Of a stretch of 62,143 nt of DNA, positions 1 to 10,317 are shown in pieces (positions within the stretch are counted from its first letter, which is position 1; every line of letters starts with the position of its first letter). Source of the DNA: Cryobacterium sp. (GTDB lineage: Bacteria > Actinomycetota > Actinomycetes > Actinomycetales > Microbacteriaceae); NCBI RefSeq assembly GCF_025463825.1, contig NZ_JAODBG010000049.1:1-62143 (forward strand), written 5' to 3'. The notes below the pieces were generated by a model. The model did not search any database, was not told where the DNA came from, and saw only the letters and a list, made by a program, of their open reading frames with translations. Made by a program: the position numbers and the translations under genes.

Positions 1-257
1 GGGGAGAGGGCTCCGTTCCGAAGCAGGTCATCCGCTTTCTGAACGACCCGAGGAACCGGCAGCAGCTCCGGGGAGTGATCGGGGCAGGGAACACAAACTT
101 CGGGGACAACTACTGCATGGCCGGCGATATCATCGCCGCCAAGTGCGGAGTGCCCCACCTATATAGATTCGAACTCATGGGGACGCCGGAAGACGTCACC
201 AGGGTACAACAGGGATTGGAAGAGTTTTGGACACGACTGTCGCAGACACAGCAGTAA
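1..257 (+). CDS. nrdI: NrdI, flavodoxin-like activator of class Ib ribonucleotide reductase (3' end only)
   Basis: The window opens inside this gene. The frame is open from base 3 and stops at 255-257, giving the last 84 residues. The segment has the NrdI hallmarks: a VPKQVIRFL stretch, [16 protein letters not shown] (a flavin-loop region), and a C-terminal [12 protein letters not shown] block. NrdI is a small FMN protein that supplies the oxidant used to assemble the Mn(III)2-tyrosyl radical in NrdF. It is followed at once by nrdE, whose TTG start at 227 lies inside this gene, so translation is probably coupled. The usual nrdHIEF order suggests nrdH just left of the window. Confidence is high; only the N-terminus is missing. 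Confidence 0.93.
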   Translation, partial: GEGSVPKQVIRFLNDPRNRQQLRGVIGAGNTNFGDNYCMAGDIIAAKCGVPHLYRFELMGTPEDVTRVQQGLEEFWTRLSQTQQ

Positions 258-2473
258 CTGAGGGCGCAGGCTCCCACGGTGCCGCCGTCGAGAAGCCGGA
301 GATGCCGGCCGCCTACAAGGGCCTGGGCTACCACGAGCTGAACGCCATGCTGAACCTCTACGGCCCCAACGGGGAAATCCAGTTCGAGGCCGACCGCGAG
401 GCCGCGCACCAGTACTTCCTGCAGCACGTGAACAACAACACCGTGTTCTTCCACGACCTCGAGGAAAAGCTCGACTACCTCGTGAAGAACGAGTACTACG
501 AGCGCGAGACCCTCGACCAGTACACGATGAACTTCATCCGCGATCTCTACAAGCGCGCGTACTCGAAGAAGTTCCGCTTCGAGACCTTCCTGGGCGCCTT
601 CAAGTTCTACACCTCCTACACGCTGAAGACCTTCGACGGCAAGCGTTTCCTGGAGCGCTACGAGGACCGCGTCTGCATGGTGGCCCTGCACCTGGCCCGC
701 GGCGACGAGCAGCTCGCGCTGCAGATGGTGGATGAGATCATCGAGGGCCGTTTCCAGCCGGCCACCCCCACGTTCCTGAACGCCGGCAAGCGCCAGCGCG
801 GCGAGCTGGTCTCCTGCTTCCTGCTCCGCATCGAAGACAACATGGAGTCGATCGGCCGCTCCATCAACTCCGCCCTGCAGCTGTCCAAGCGCGGCGGCGG
901 CGTGGCCTTCGCCCTGACCAACATCCGCGAGGTCGGCGCGCCGATCAAGCAGATTGAGAACCAGTCCTCCGGCGTCATCCCCGTGATGAAGCTCCTCGAG
1001 GACAGCTTCTCCTACGCCAACCAGCTGGGTGCCCGCCAGGGCGCCGGTGCCGTGTACCTGCACGCGCACCACCCGGACATCTACCGCTTCCTGGACACCA
1101 AGCGGGAGAACGCGGACGAGAAGATCCGCATCAAGACCCTCTCGCTCGGCGTCGTGATCCCGGACATCACCTTCGAGCTGGCCAAGCGCGACGAGGACAT
1201 GTACCTGTTCTCCCCGTACGACGTCGAAAAGGTCTACGGCATGCCGTTCTCCGACGTCTCGGTCACCGAGAAGTACTACGAGATGGTGGACGATTCCCGG
1301 ATCAAGAAGACCAAGATCAAGGCGCGCGACTTCTACCAGACACTCGCCGAGATCCAGTTCGAATCCGGCTCCCCGTACATCATGTTCGAAGACACCGTGA
1401 ACCGGGAGAACCCGATTGACGGCAAGATCATCATGTCCAACCTGTGCTCGGAGATCCTCCAGGTTTCGCAGCCCACCACGTACCACGATGACCTGTCCTA
1501 CGACCAGACCGGCAAGGACATCTCCTGCAACCTGGGCTCGCTGAACATTGCCAAGACCATGGACAGCCCGGACTTCGGCCTGACCATCGAGACGGCCATC
1601 CGGTCCCTCTCGGCAGTCTCGGACATGTCCAACATCACCTCGGTGCCGTCCATCGCCCGCGGCAACGACCAGAGCCACATCGCCTCGGTGCTGTCGATCG
1701 AGACCGGTAACGACAAGTCGCACGCCATCGGCCTGGGTCAGATGAACCTGCACGGTTACCTCGCCCGCGAACGGATCTACTACGGCAGCGAAGATGGCAT
1801 CGACTTCACCAACATCTACTTCTACACGGTGCTGTTCCACGCCCTGCGTGCCTCGAACAAGATCGCCATCGAGCGCGGCACCACCTTCGAGGGCTTCGAG
1901 AACTCCACCTACGCGTCCGGCGCCTTCTTCGACAAGTACACCGACCAGGTCTGGGCACCCCGCACCGTGCGCGGCGCCGAGCTGTTCGCGAACTCCAACG
2001 TCGAGATCCCCACGCAGGCCGACTGGGCCGAGCTCAAGGCATCCATCATGGCGCACGGCATCTACAACCAGAACCTGCAGGCCGTGCCGCCGACCGGCTC
2101 GATATCGTACATCAACAACTCGACCGCGTCGATCCACCCGATCGCCTCGAAGATCGAGATCCGCAAGGAAGGCAAGCTCGGCCGCGTGTACTACCCGGCG
2201 CCGTTCATGACGAACGACAACACCGAGTTCTACCAGGATGCGTATGAAATCGGCTACGAGAAGGTCATCGACACCTACGCTGCGGCCACGCAGCACGTGG
2301 ACCAGGGCCTCTCGCTGACCCTGTTCTTCAAGGACACCGCCACGACCCGCGACATCAACCGTGCCCAGATCTACGCATGGAAAAAGGGCATCAAGACGAT
2401 TTACTACATTCGTCTGCGCCAGATGGCCCTCGAGGGGACCGAGGTGGAGGGCTGTGTTTCCTGTGCGCTATGA
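227..2473 (+). CDS. nrdE: Class Ib ribonucleoside-diphosphate reductase alpha subunit NrdE
   Basis: Catalytic subunit that reduces NDPs to dNDPs with electrons from NrdH. The 748-residue product carries the expected cysteine regions (GELVSCFLL and SNLCSEIL), the [12 protein letters not shown] segment, [20 protein letters not shown], and ends EGCVSCAL, the redox tail typical of NrdE. I chose the TTG at 227 because it gives about 25 residues before the conserved [12 protein letters not shown] block and overlaps nrdI by 31 bp behind a GGAAGAG; ATG at 302 is the main alternative (723 residues). Odd feature: codons 1625-1714 hold two tandem copies of a 15-residue unit (..SVPSI..GND then ..SVLSI..GND) just before [15 protein letters not shown], where E. 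coli-type NrdE has one unit. Confidence 0.96.
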   Translation: MDTTVADTAVTEGAGSHGAAVEKPEMPAAYKGLGYHELNAMLNLYGPNGEIQFEADREAAHQYFLQHVNNNTVFFHDLEEKLDYLVKNEYYERETLDQYTMNFIRDLYKRAYSKKFRFETFLGAFKFYTSYTLKTFDGKRFLERYEDRVCMVALHLARGDEQLALQMVDEIIEGRFQPATPTFLNAGKRQRGELVSCFLLRIEDNMESIGRSINSALQLSKRGGGVAFALTNIREVGAPIKQIENQSSGVIPVMKLLEDSFSYANQLGARQGAGAVYLHAHHPDIYRFLDTKRENADEKIRIKTLSLGVVIPDITFELAKRDEDMYLFSPYDVEKVYGMPFSDVSVTEKYYEMVDDSRIKKTKIKARDFYQTLAEIQFESGSPYIMFEDTVNRENPIDGKIIMSNLCSEILQVSQPTTYHDDLSYDQTGKDISCNLGSLNIAKTMDSPDFGLTIETAIRSLSAVSDMSNITSVPSIARGNDQSHIASVLSIETGNDKSHAIGLGQMNLHGYLARERIYYGSEDGIDFTNIYFYTVLFHALRASNKIAIERGTTFEGFENSTYASGAFFDKYTDQVWAPRTVRGAELFANSNVEIPTQADWAELKASIMAHGIYNQNLQAVPPTGSISYINNSTASIHPIASKIEIRKEGKLGRVYYPAPFMTNDNTEFYQDAYEIGYEKVIDTYAAATQHVDQGLSLTLFFKDTATTRDINRAQIYAWKKGIKTIYYIRLRQMALEGTEVEGCVSCAL
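1625..1714 (+). repeat. In-frame 45-bp tandem duplication inside nrdE
   Basis: Two adjacent 15-codon units occupy 1625-1669 and 1670-1714. Their residues are [15 protein letters not shown] and [15 protein letters not shown], identical at 9 of 15 positions; the DNA has diverged, so it is not a very recent slip. A third partial match (KSHA) follows. Removing one unit restores the usual family spacing between the AVSDMS and SHAIGLGQ motifs. Confidence 0.8.
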
Positions 2474-3553
<1,080 letters not shown>

Positions 3554-3573
3554 CCCCTCTCGCCACTGAGTTC

Positions 3574-3617
3574 CGGAAAAAGCACCCTCGTTCTCGCGAA
3601 CGGGGGTGCTTTTTCCG
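3574..3617. terminator. Strong bidirectional hairpin terminator after nrdF
   Basis: CGGAAAAAGCACC (3574-3586) pairs perfectly with GGTGCTTTTTCCG (3605-3617) around a loop rich in TCGTTCTCGCGAACG, which itself can pair. The A-run and T-run flank the stem, so it works as an intrinsic terminator on both strands, ending nrdIEF and the convergent ABC gene remnant. Confidence 0.92.
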
Positions 3618-3655
3618 AAAAATGAGGTCCTGACAGCGCTTGCGAGCCACCACGG

Positions 3656-5237
3656 CTAGGGGGCTGAGGTGGGCTCCGTGAGGATGGTGGCGTCGGCCGC
3701 GTCCGTGGGCTCGTCCGCGGGGTCTCCGCCCATGAACTGGGACATGTAGAGGGCGTAGTAGGCGCCGCGGCGCACCAGCAGGTCGTCGTGGTTGCCCTGC
3801 TCCACGATGCGGCCCTCCTCCATCGCCAGGATGGTGTGGGCGTCGCGGATCGTCGACAAGCGGTGCGCGATCACGAACGAGGTGCGGTCGGCGCGAAGCG
3901 CGGCCATCGCGATGCGCAGCGCCTCCCACAGTTCGTCGTCCGTCGCACCCGCCCGGCCGAAACGTGCCGGAGAACAGGTACGGCTTCTGCGGGATCAGGC
4001 CGACGACCTGGGCGAGCTGGCCGCGGGTGAGGGTGGAGACCGGGACGCCGTCGATGGTGACGGCGCCCTGCTGGGCGTCGTACAGGCGGGCGGTGAGGTT
4101 GATCAGGGTGGTCTTGCCGGCGCCGGTGGAGCCGACGATCGCGGTCGTCTGGCCGGGCGCGGCGGTGAAGCTCACGTTGTCGAGCACCGGTCGCTCGGCG
4201 CCCGGGTAGCCGAAGCTGACCCCGCTGAATTCGACCACTCCGGTGGTGGGAGCGTTCACCCGGGCATCCGTGGCGATGGTCTGGCTGCTGACCGTGTCGA
4301 AGACCTCGGTGATGCGTTCCGCGCAGACGATGGAGCGGGGGACCATCATCACCATGAAGACGCCCATCATCACGGCCATCAGGATTTGCAGCAGGTACTG
4401 CAGGAACGCCGTCAACGACCCGATCTGCATGTCGCCTGCATCCACCCGGTGGCCGCCGAACCAGAGCACCGCCGCGGTGGCGAGGTGCAGCACCATCGTG
4501 ATGACCGGGAACATCAGCACGAAGATGTTGCCGACCTTCACGGACACGGCGGTGATCGACTCGTTGGCCTTGCGGTAGCGCTCGGACTCGAAGGGCTCCC
4601 GAACGAAGGCGCGCACGACGCGGATGCCGACGATCTGTTCGCGCAGCACGCTGTTGATGCCGTCGAGACGGTCCTGCATCAGCCGGAACAGCGGCAGCAG
4701 CAGGAACACCAGGAAGCCGACGATGACGAAGAGCACCGGCACGGACACCCAGACCAGCCAGGACAGGCCGGCGTCTTCGCGGAGCGCCATGATGATGCCG
4801 CCCACGCACATGATCGGGGTGGACACCATGAAGTTCAGCGTCATCAACACGAGCATCTGCACCTGCTGCACGTCGTTGGTGCCGCGGGTGATCAGGGTGG
4901 CGGTACCGAAGCCGCCGAGCTCGAGCGCGCTGAGGGAGTCGACCTTGCGGTACACCTCACGGCGCAGGTCGCGGCCGATGGCCATGGCGGTGCGGGCACC
5001 GAAGTAGACGTCGCCGATGGCGGTGACGACCTGCACGAGGCAGACGATCAGCATCGTCATGCCGGTCGACCAGATGAAGTCCGTGTCACCCCGGGTGACA
5101 CCCTCGTCGATGATCTGCGCGTTCAGGCTCGGCAGGTACAGGGCGGCGATCGTGGCGACCAGCTGCAGCAGGAAGACCCAGATGATCCGGCCCCGGTACG
5201 GCCTGGCGTGGCTGAGAATCCGGGAGGTCAGTATCAA
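3656..5237 (-). pseudogene. Broken ABC exporter: N-terminal half of one half-transporter fused to the C-terminus of another
   Basis: From the TTG at 5237 the protein reads as an ABCB-type half-transporter: six membrane helices in about the first 300 residues, then a nucleotide-binding domain with Walker A GSTGAGKTT and Q-loop [13 protein letters not shown]. The frame breaks near 3961. The next 53 bp, read in another frame ([18 protein letters not shown]), are the normal continuation of the same domain, and then the sequence jumps to [43 protein letters not shown], the typical end of the second half-transporter of such pairs. The LSGGQ signature and Walker B are absent, so no working ATPase can be made. 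I infer a deletion of about 2 kb that joined two neighbouring genes, plus a small deletion near 3961. Misassembly is the alternative. Confidence 0.82.
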
Positions 5238-5399
5238 CGGGGGTCCTCACGGACACGAGCCAGGGCTGCCCGGCGTAGCTCACGCTCCACCCTTGAGCCT
5301 CGTGAATGGTACCAGTGGGCCGTCCCGCCCGACGGAGATTCCCGACACCGGCTCATATTTCTCGCCGGCCGGGGCGCCGGCGCGGCCTACTCTGGGGAA

Positions 5400-5681
5400 A
5401 TGCCCCGGACCACGCGACGAAAACCGAATGAACTCGTACCGGCGTGGCCGGACGGGCCCGCCGACACCCCGGTCGGGGAGGTCGCCCGGGTGTTCGCGGC
5501 CAACCTGCGCCTGGCCATCGGGGAACGGAGCATCCGCAGCGCAGCGGACGCCTGCGGGATGAACCACGCCACCCTCATCGGCATCCTCGACGGACGCGCC
5601 TGGCCCGACATGGAGACCATCGCCAAGCTCGAAGGCGGGCTGGATGCTGCACTGTGGCCGGGCCGCGGCACGGGACGCTGA
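5400..5681 (+). CDS. Small helix-turn-helix protein (XRE-like)
   Basis: A 93-residue basic protein. Residues about 32-85 (FAANLRLAIGERSIRSAADACGMNHATLIGILDGRAWPDMETIAKLEG) have the spacing of an XRE/Cro helix-turn-helix: a recognition-helix region with MNHATLIGILDG and a following METIAKLE helix. It probably binds DNA; its target is unknown. ATG at 5400 lies right after TCTGGGGAA. It is divergent from the broken ABC exporter, so it may have been that operon's regulator; this is inference from position only. Confidence 0.7.
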   Translation: MPRTTRRKPNELVPAWPDGPADTPVGEVARVFAANLRLAIGERSIRSAADACGMNHATLIGILDGRAWPDMETIAKLEGGLDAALWPGRGTGR

Positions 5682-5726
5682 CGGAACCGGCCTGTCGCGC
5701 CTGAGCGGGAGAACGCGGACGGGGTT

Positions 5727-5775
5727 ACCGGGTCTCGACATGCTCGACCGGCGAGTGGGGCTCGATCGGCGAGGG
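5727..5775. repeat. Degenerate copy of the TCGAGCTTGTCGAGA-type intergenic repeat
   Basis: GGTCTCGACATGCTCGACC at 5730-5748, followed by CGGCGAGTGGGGCTCGATCGGCGAGG. The first part matches the arm of the palindrome at 2497-2547 with few changes, and a second, inverted-like TCGATCGG word follows. It sits between two converging genes. Confidence 0.5.
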
Positions 5776-5783
5776 CGGCGGGC

Positions 5784-6515
5784 TCAGCGGTGGTTCTCGG
5801 TCTGCTCGATCTGGTCGGCGAGATTGTCGGGGCTGAGGTCGGCGTGCCGGAATTCGGCGGTGAGCGGCAGCTCCAGGTGCAGGTCGGTGCCGATGCAGAT
5901 CTCGATGGTGCCGGAGAGTAGCGCGAAGTCGAGCACGTGGCCGCCCTGCTGGCGTTCCGCGTCGATGAAGTGCACGTGGCCGCCGGGAACCCCGATGCCC
6001 TGCCCGTAGAGCGGGGTGCGGAACCCGGCGACGACGCCCCACGATCGGCCGAACGCCAGGGTCTTCTCGCCGCGGACGGCCTCCGACATCGGCTGGTACG
6101 GTTTCTCCTGCTTGTGCACCGCCCGTACCCGCACCCATTCGAACTCGCCGGTGAGCCGCACCGCGTACAGGTAGTTCGCCGAGTCCAGGCCTCCGTTGAT
6201 GAGAGCCACGGCCTCGTCGCGGGTGGTGAGCCCGTCGACGGGAATGGTTACGGTGGGCACGAACTCGGTGACCACCGCGAACGGGCTGAGGTCGCCGCCG
6301 TCAGCGGGGGAGACGGTGCCGTCAACGCGCATCCGGTAGCAGACGCCGTCAAGGATCAGCATCTCGCCGTCGAGCGCGTTGAAGGTGCCCAAGCCGAAGT
6401 CGCCGTGCTCGAGCAGGGTGGCCACGGCGGTGTCACCGTCGTAGATGCCGTCGAGCAGGGCGCTCATCAGGCTGGTCTGGTACACGAGATGGCGCCCGGT
6501 GGGGATCTCCATCAT
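5784..6515 (-). CDS. budA: Alpha-acetolactate decarboxylase
   Basis: Converts 2-acetolactate to acetoin (EC 4.1.1.5), draining pyruvate carbon to a neutral product. The 243-residue protein matches the family length. Zinc ligands are visible at H180, H182 and H193 in the VPGGHVHFIDAERQQGGHVLDF region, with the same 2 and 11 spacing as H194/H196/H207 of the Brevibacillus enzyme. No signal peptide, so cytoplasmic. The start at 6515 has an AAGGAGGAATC ribosome site; a second ATG follows directly. No acetolactate synthase or acetoin genes are adjacent, so it works with enzymes encoded elsewhere. Next gene upstream on the same strand is the secreted protein, 27 bp away, possibly cotranscribed. Confidence 0.93.
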   Translation of the reverse strand: MMEIPTGRHLVYQTSLMSALLDGIYDGDTAVATLLEHGDFGLGTFNALDGEMLILDGVCYRMRVDGTVSPADGGDLSPFAVVTEFVPTVTIPVDGLTTRDEAVALINGGLDSANYLYAVRLTGEFEWVRVRAVHKQEKPYQPMSEAVRGEKTLAFGRSWGVVAGFRTPLYGQGIGVPGGHVHFIDAERQQGGHVLDFALLSGTIEICIGTDLHLELPLTAEFRHADLSPDNLADQIEQTENHR

Positions 6516-6542
6516 GATTCCTCCTTGATCGTTCGGCGAGTG

Positions 6543-7463
6543 TCAGAGCGAGGGGATGAGCTCGGGGGCGCGGCAGGGCTGGCCGCCGGCGTAGTTCAGG
6601 CAGGAATCGAAGACGGCGGGGTACGGGTCGGTGGCGCCGTCGCCGAACCAGGCCGAGTAGAACAGCCAGAAGTTCAGGTTGCCGTGGGTGGAGCACCCAT
6701 CGCCGTCCTGGCCGGACTCGGCCAGGGCCGCCTCGTTGGGCTGGTATGGCGTGTAGTTGTACAGGTTCGCGGTGGCCTGGTTACGGATGTCGACGACGTT
6801 CGCGCCGCAGGCCGCATCGGGGTTGTAACCCACCTCGACATCACCGATCTGATACGTGCGGTCGGGTTCCTGGGTGTACTGCCGGAACTGCCAGGCGGCG
6901 TGGTAGACCTGATTGAAGAAGCCGAAGAAGTCGGCGTCGCAGTCGGCGGTGTCCGGGCAGCCGTAACCGGTGGCGCGCAGGTAGCCGTCCGCGGTCGGCC
7001 GGCTGAGCAGCGACTGCTCCTTCTGCAGCAGCACCAGCAGCACCCGGGGGCTGATGCCGCAGGCGGTGGCGACCTGGCTGATGATGCGGCTGGCCCGTTC
7101 GTGCTCCGCGCCGGCGTAGGCAGCGCAGTGCCCGGGCCCGGCGGCGGGCTGATCGGTGGTGCTCTCGCGGTACTCCCAGAGGCACGGGGATTCGTCGGTG
7201 CTGGTGCAGCTGCGCGACTGGACGAAGGTCTGGATCTCCGACTCGGTCATCGCGTCGGGGTTGAAGAAGCTGAAGTCGCTGACGATCCGGCCGGGCGAGA
7301 AGGCCGCCATGTCGATTTCCTCGGTCGCGATCGCAGCGACGGGCTCGGCCAGGGCCGGCTCCGCGCGCACCGCAGCGTTGACGAGGGCGGCACCGGTCAA
7401 GGCGACCACGAGGACCGCCGCCGTCGCGAGCGCTGGCAGACGGTGGCGCTCGGAAAACCTCAT
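6543..7463 (-). CDS. Secreted actinobacterial protein of unknown function
   Basis: 306 residues. A positively charged start (MRFSERHR) and a hydrophobic stretch at about 11-31 form a signal peptide or anchor. The mature part has the pattern SPGRIVSDFSFFNPDAMTESEIQTFVQS, then SRIISQVATACGISPRVLLVLLQKEQSLL, GYGCPDTADCD, FFGFFNQVYHAAWQ, and NATANLYNYTPYQPN-like text. I recall this as a domain common in actinobacterial secreted proteins and peptidoglycan-associated repeats; the QKEQSL helix region resembles a lysozyme-like fold, but I would not assign an activity. Cysteines come in likely disulfide pairs. It is divergent from the kinase gene and upstream of budA. Confidence 0.75.
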   Translation of the reverse strand: MRFSERHRLPALATAAVLVVALTGAALVNAAVRAEPALAEPVAAIATEEIDMAAFSPGRIVSDFSFFNPDAMTESEIQTFVQSRSCTSTDESPCLWEYRESTTDQPAAGPGHCAAYAGAEHERASRIISQVATACGISPRVLLVLLQKEQSLLSRPTADGYLRATGYGCPDTADCDADFFGFFNQVYHAAWQFRQYTQEPDRTYQIGDVEVGYNPDAACGANVVDIRNQATANLYNYTPYQPNEAALAESGQDGDGCSTHGNLNFWLFYSAWFGDGATDPYPAVFDSCLNYAGGQPCRAPELIPSL

Positions 7464-7639
7464 GATTCGACCCTAGCGAAGCCACAGCGGCACCGGGGGG
7501 GAGAGGCCAGGGAGTCCCGCATCGGGCGGCGCCCGGGCAGATGTTACGGGCACCTAACGATTATTTGCGGGGATGCCCGGCGCCCGGTCGGCAGAGGCAT
7601 CCGGCTGGATAGAATTGCCTCTCGGGAAAGGCGGGCACA

Positions 7640-9073
7640 GTGCCGGAGAACGGTGCGGCGATAGGCCTGCTCCTGCGTGGGCGCTACCAGCTGCTTGAAC
7701 TGATCGGCCAGGGCGGCATGGGCGCCGTCTACAAGGCGCGAGACGAGTTCCTGGGCCGGAACGTTGCCATCAAGATCTTCCTCGCCCACGCCACGACCGC
7801 CGCCGACGTGCGGCGTCAGGAGGACGAGGTCAACATCCTCGCCGCGCTCAACCACCACAGCCTGGTCACCCTGCTCGACGCCTCGGTCGACCGGAGCGTG
7901 CCCGCCAAGCCGCGCATCTACCTGGTGATGGAACTCGTCGAGGGCGCCGACCTGCAGCGCAAGCTCGCCGGCGGCCCACTGCCGGTGCGCCAGATCGCCC
8001 AACTGGGCTACGACCTGGCCGAGGGGCTGGAGTACATCCACTCCCGCGGCGTCGTACACCGGGACGTGAAGCCGGCCAACGTGCTGCTCGTCGACTACAA
8101 CGGCGACAACTCCCGCACCCGGGCCAAGCTCACCGACTTCGGCATCGCCCTGCTCGCCGAATCCGAGCGGTTCACCGCGGATGGTTCCGCCACCGGGAGC
8201 GCCCACTACATGAGCCCGGAGCAGGCGACTGGCGACCCCGTCGGCCCGGCCAGTGACGTCTACGCCCTCGGCCTGGTGCTGCTGGAGTGCTTCACCGGCG
8301 AGACCGCGTTCCCCGGCGCCGCGGTGCCCTCCGCGCTGGCCCGGTTGATGAGGGACCCGGCCATCCCCGACACGGTTCCGGCGGCCTGGGCCGGCTTGCT
8401 CGCTGCCATGACCGCGCGCGATCCGGGCGACCGCCCACTCGTGAACGACCTGGTGTTGGCGTTGCGCCAGTTGATCATCGGTGCGTCCGGCCGTCACCGC
8501 GCCGAAGCACCGTCGCAGCCGGCCGGCATTGCGCGCGCCACCCGGCCCGGAGCGCCGGACGCCGACGACGAGGAGGGCCGGATGAACGCCGTTCGGCGCT
8601 ACGACCTGCTCGACACCCCAGCGGACGGCGCCTTCGATCGGATCACCGGGATGGCCGCGCGGATCTTCCAGGTGCCGATCGCGCTGGTGAGCGTGGTGGA
8701 CCACGACCGCATCTGGTTCAAGTCCCGGCACGGGCTCGCCGTCGACCAGATCGACCGCGACGAGGGCTTGTGCGCCTCGGCGATCCTGCACCACGAACCG
8801 TGGGTGGTGACCGACGCCCGCAACGATCCCCGCGCCCTCGCGAACCCCCTCGTGGCCGGTGAGATGGGCCTGCAGTTCTACGCCGGTGTTCCACTCACCA
8901 CGCGGGACGGGCACAACCTGGGCACCTTCTGCGTGATCGACCACACGCCGAGGGACTTCACTCCCACCCAGCTCGCCACCCTCGAGGACCTCGCTGCGAT
9001 GGTGATGAGCGAACTGGAGCTGCGCCTGGAGAACCGCCAGGCGTTGCTCGACCGCCGCGCCCTGTCAACCTGA
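7640..9073 (+). CDS. Soluble Ser/Thr protein kinase fused to a C-terminal GAF domain
   Basis: 477 residues from GTG 7640. Residues about 16-285 form a Hanks-type kinase: glycine loop GQGGMGAVYKA (24-33), lysine K45 in VAIKIF, HRDVKPANVL with D142, DFG at 166-168, and SAHYMSPEQ. Residues about 315-465 form a GAF domain (ALVSVVDHDRIWFKSRHGL, LCASAILHHEPWVVTDAR, FYAGVPLTTRDGHNLGTFCVID). There is no transmembrane segment or PASTA domain, unlike PknB. The GAF half probably binds a small ligand and tunes the kinase. It lies just upstream of a universal stress protein, which suggests a stress-signalling role; partner substrates are unknown. Confidence 0.92.
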   Translation: MPENGAAIGLLLRGRYQLLELIGQGGMGAVYKARDEFLGRNVAIKIFLAHATTAADVRRQEDEVNILAALNHHSLVTLLDASVDRSVPAKPRIYLVMELVEGADLQRKLAGGPLPVRQIAQLGYDLAEGLEYIHSRGVVHRDVKPANVLLVDYNGDNSRTRAKLTDFGIALLAESERFTADGSATGSAHYMSPEQATGDPVGPASDVYALGLVLLECFTGETAFPGAAVPSALARLMRDPAIPDTVPAAWAGLLAAMTARDPGDRPLVNDLVLALRQLIIGASGRHRAEAPSQPAGIARATRPGAPDADDEEGRMNAVRRYDLLDTPADGAFDRITGMAARIFQVPIALVSVVDHDRIWFKSRHGLAVDQIDRDEGLCASAILHHEPWVVTDARNDPRALANPLVAGEMGLQFYAGVPLTTRDGHNLGTFCVIDHTPRDFTPTQLATLEDLAAMVMSELELRLENRQALLDRRALST

Positions 9074-9210
9074 TCGGCGGCGGCCGGCCGGCTTCCGGGC
9101 TGGTCGGGTAACGAATCGGCCCGCGCTCTTCCGGCGGCGGAGGCAGAGCGCTTGAATGGTAGGCAACCGCGAGAGTCGGATTCACCGGCCGCTGCGGCAG
9201 GAGGGTCATC

Positions 9211-9762
9211 ATGGATGCTGACACAGGCCAGGGCGGCGGCGCGGCGCGGGCCACGCCCGGCGACGCCGCAGCGGTGCACGCCGAAGCGGCCGGACATCCC
9301 CCACAGCAGCCGGGCCCGCGAAGCGGCATCGTGGTCGGGCATGACGGCTCCGCGGACGCCAACCACGCGCTCGGCGTGGCGCTCGAGCTGGCCGCCGGCT
9401 TGGCGGTGCCGGTGACCGTCGTGCGGGCCTGGTCGATCGACACTGCCCCGCGTCCGGCGAACTGGGAGTTCGGCTACGTCTCGTCCTACTCCGACTACGC
9501 GGGCGCCGTGACCGAAAGGCTGCAAAAGGACACCAGGGCACTCGTGGCCGCGCATCCGGCCCTGGCTGTGGAGTACCGGGTGGCGTTGGGCGGCCCGGCG
9601 AAGACGCTGATCGAGGTGTCCAAGGGATCGCGGATGCTCGTGGTCGGCTCCCGGGGACGCGGCGGGCTGGCGGGGATGCTGCTCGGCTCGGTGAGCGAGC
9701 AGTGCGTGCGGCACGCGGAGTGCCCGGTGCTGGTGGTGCCGCCGCTGCCCAAGCACTCCTGA
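9211..9762 (+). CDS. Universal stress protein (UspA family)
   Basis: 183 residues; the Usp fold starts near residue 38 (GIVVGHDGSADANHAL) after a low-complexity N-terminal extension. The ATP-binding motif is present at the end (GSRGRGGLAGMLLGSVSEQCVRHAECPVLVV), fitting G-2x-G-9x-G(S/T). Probably a cytoplasmic nucleotide-binding stress modulator. ATG 9211 follows GGAGGGTCATC. Its position 138 bp after the kinase-GAF gene suggests a shared stress response. Confidence 0.92.
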   Translation: MDADTGQGGGAARATPGDAAAVHAEAAGHPPQQPGPRSGIVVGHDGSADANHALGVALELAAGLAVPVTVVRAWSIDTAPRPANWEFGYVSSYSDYAGAVTERLQKDTRALVAAHPALAVEYRVALGGPAKTLIEVSKGSRMLVVGSRGRGGLAGMLLGSVSEQCVRHAECPVLVVPPLPKHS

Positions 9763-9771
9763 CCGGCCGGA

Positions 9772-9790
9772 TGGGCGGCCGGGCCGCCCG
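9772..9790. terminator. Hairpin between the convergent usp and small membrane gene
   Basis: GGGCGGCC (9773-9780) and GGCCGCCC (9782-9789) form a GC-only stem between two converging genes. There is no T-run, so termination strength is uncertain. Confidence 0.45.
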
Positions 9791-9808
9791 GAGTTGGGCC
9801 GGGTGGGT

Positions 9809-10099
9809 TTAGCCGGTTCGGGGGTGGTTGCCCACCGCAAACCAGGCAATCGCCCCGAAGACCGGCGCGAAGACCACCGACAGTACCCAGCGGGTGCGGG
9901 CCGGTTCGCGCAGGTGCACGGCCTGGCTGATCTGCACCAGCGCGGCCACGATGAGCAGCACGGCGCCCAGCGCCGCCAGGATCAGCACGGTCAGGCCGAT
10001 CACCGCGCCCAGGTGCGCCCCGTCGATCCCGGCGCCGTCCAGGGTGTTGCCGGCGCCGGATTCCCGGGCCACGGTCAGTCGAAGCGTCTCGCTGTTCAT
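9809..10099 (-). CDS. Small membrane protein with PLDc_N-like domain
   Basis: 96 residues from ATG 10099, which follows GAGGGGAAACCGACGA. It has two membrane helices: LGAVIGLTVLILAALGAVLLIVAALV (about 32-57) and WVLSVVFAPVFGAIAWFAV (about 73-91), linked by a basic loop. The second helix with its WVL..FAPVFGAIAW pattern is typical of the phospholipase D nuclease N-terminal (PLDc_N) family, small membrane proteins of unclear role. It faces the TetR gene across an intergenic region that carries the palindrome at 10228-10243, so it may be a regulated target. Confidence 0.72.
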   Translation of the reverse strand: MNSETLRLTVARESGAGNTLDGAGIDGAHLGAVIGLTVLILAALGAVLLIVAALVQISQAVHLREPARTRWVLSVVFAPVFGAIAWFAVGNHPRTG

Positions 10100-10227
10100 T
10101 CGTCGGTTTCCCCTCGAGCCCGGCAGATGGTGCCCGGCGGCGACGCGGGGCGGGTGGAGCGCAGGTGCAGGAGTCGTCGGCCGGGAAAACAGGTTCCCCC
10201 CGGAATGTTCGCCCGGCCTGAAGAAAG

Positions 10228-10243
10228 CATACCAAACGGTATG
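10228..10243. promoter_or_regulatory. ARE-like operator palindrome upstream of the TetR gene
   Basis: CATACC-AAAC-GGTATG, a perfect 6+6 inverted repeat 75 bp before tetR and 129 bp before the divergent membrane gene. It resembles autoregulatory elements (ATACC..CGGTAT core) bound by gamma-butyrolactone receptors, which is the subfamily the adjacent regulator appears to belong to. Confidence 0.72.
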
Positions 10244-10317
10244 ATTCTTGGGGACCCGATCACGGGGCAATTCTCGCCCACCGTGCCAGGCTGGGCCCGT
10301 TCGATTCGAGGAGGGTC

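Noticed and set aside
110..2296. A very long open frame antisense to nrdE, and similar long antisense frames opposite most genes
   Set aside because: They arise from extreme third-position GC in the real genes; their translations are repetitive in Val, Gly, Arg, Asp and His and show no domain, and the sense strand encodes recognisable proteins throughout.
302..2473. NrdE starting at ATG 302
   Set aside because: Possible, but related NrdE proteins as I recall them carry about 20-30 residues before the [11 protein letters not shown] block, and the TTG at 227 gives translational overlap with nrdI.
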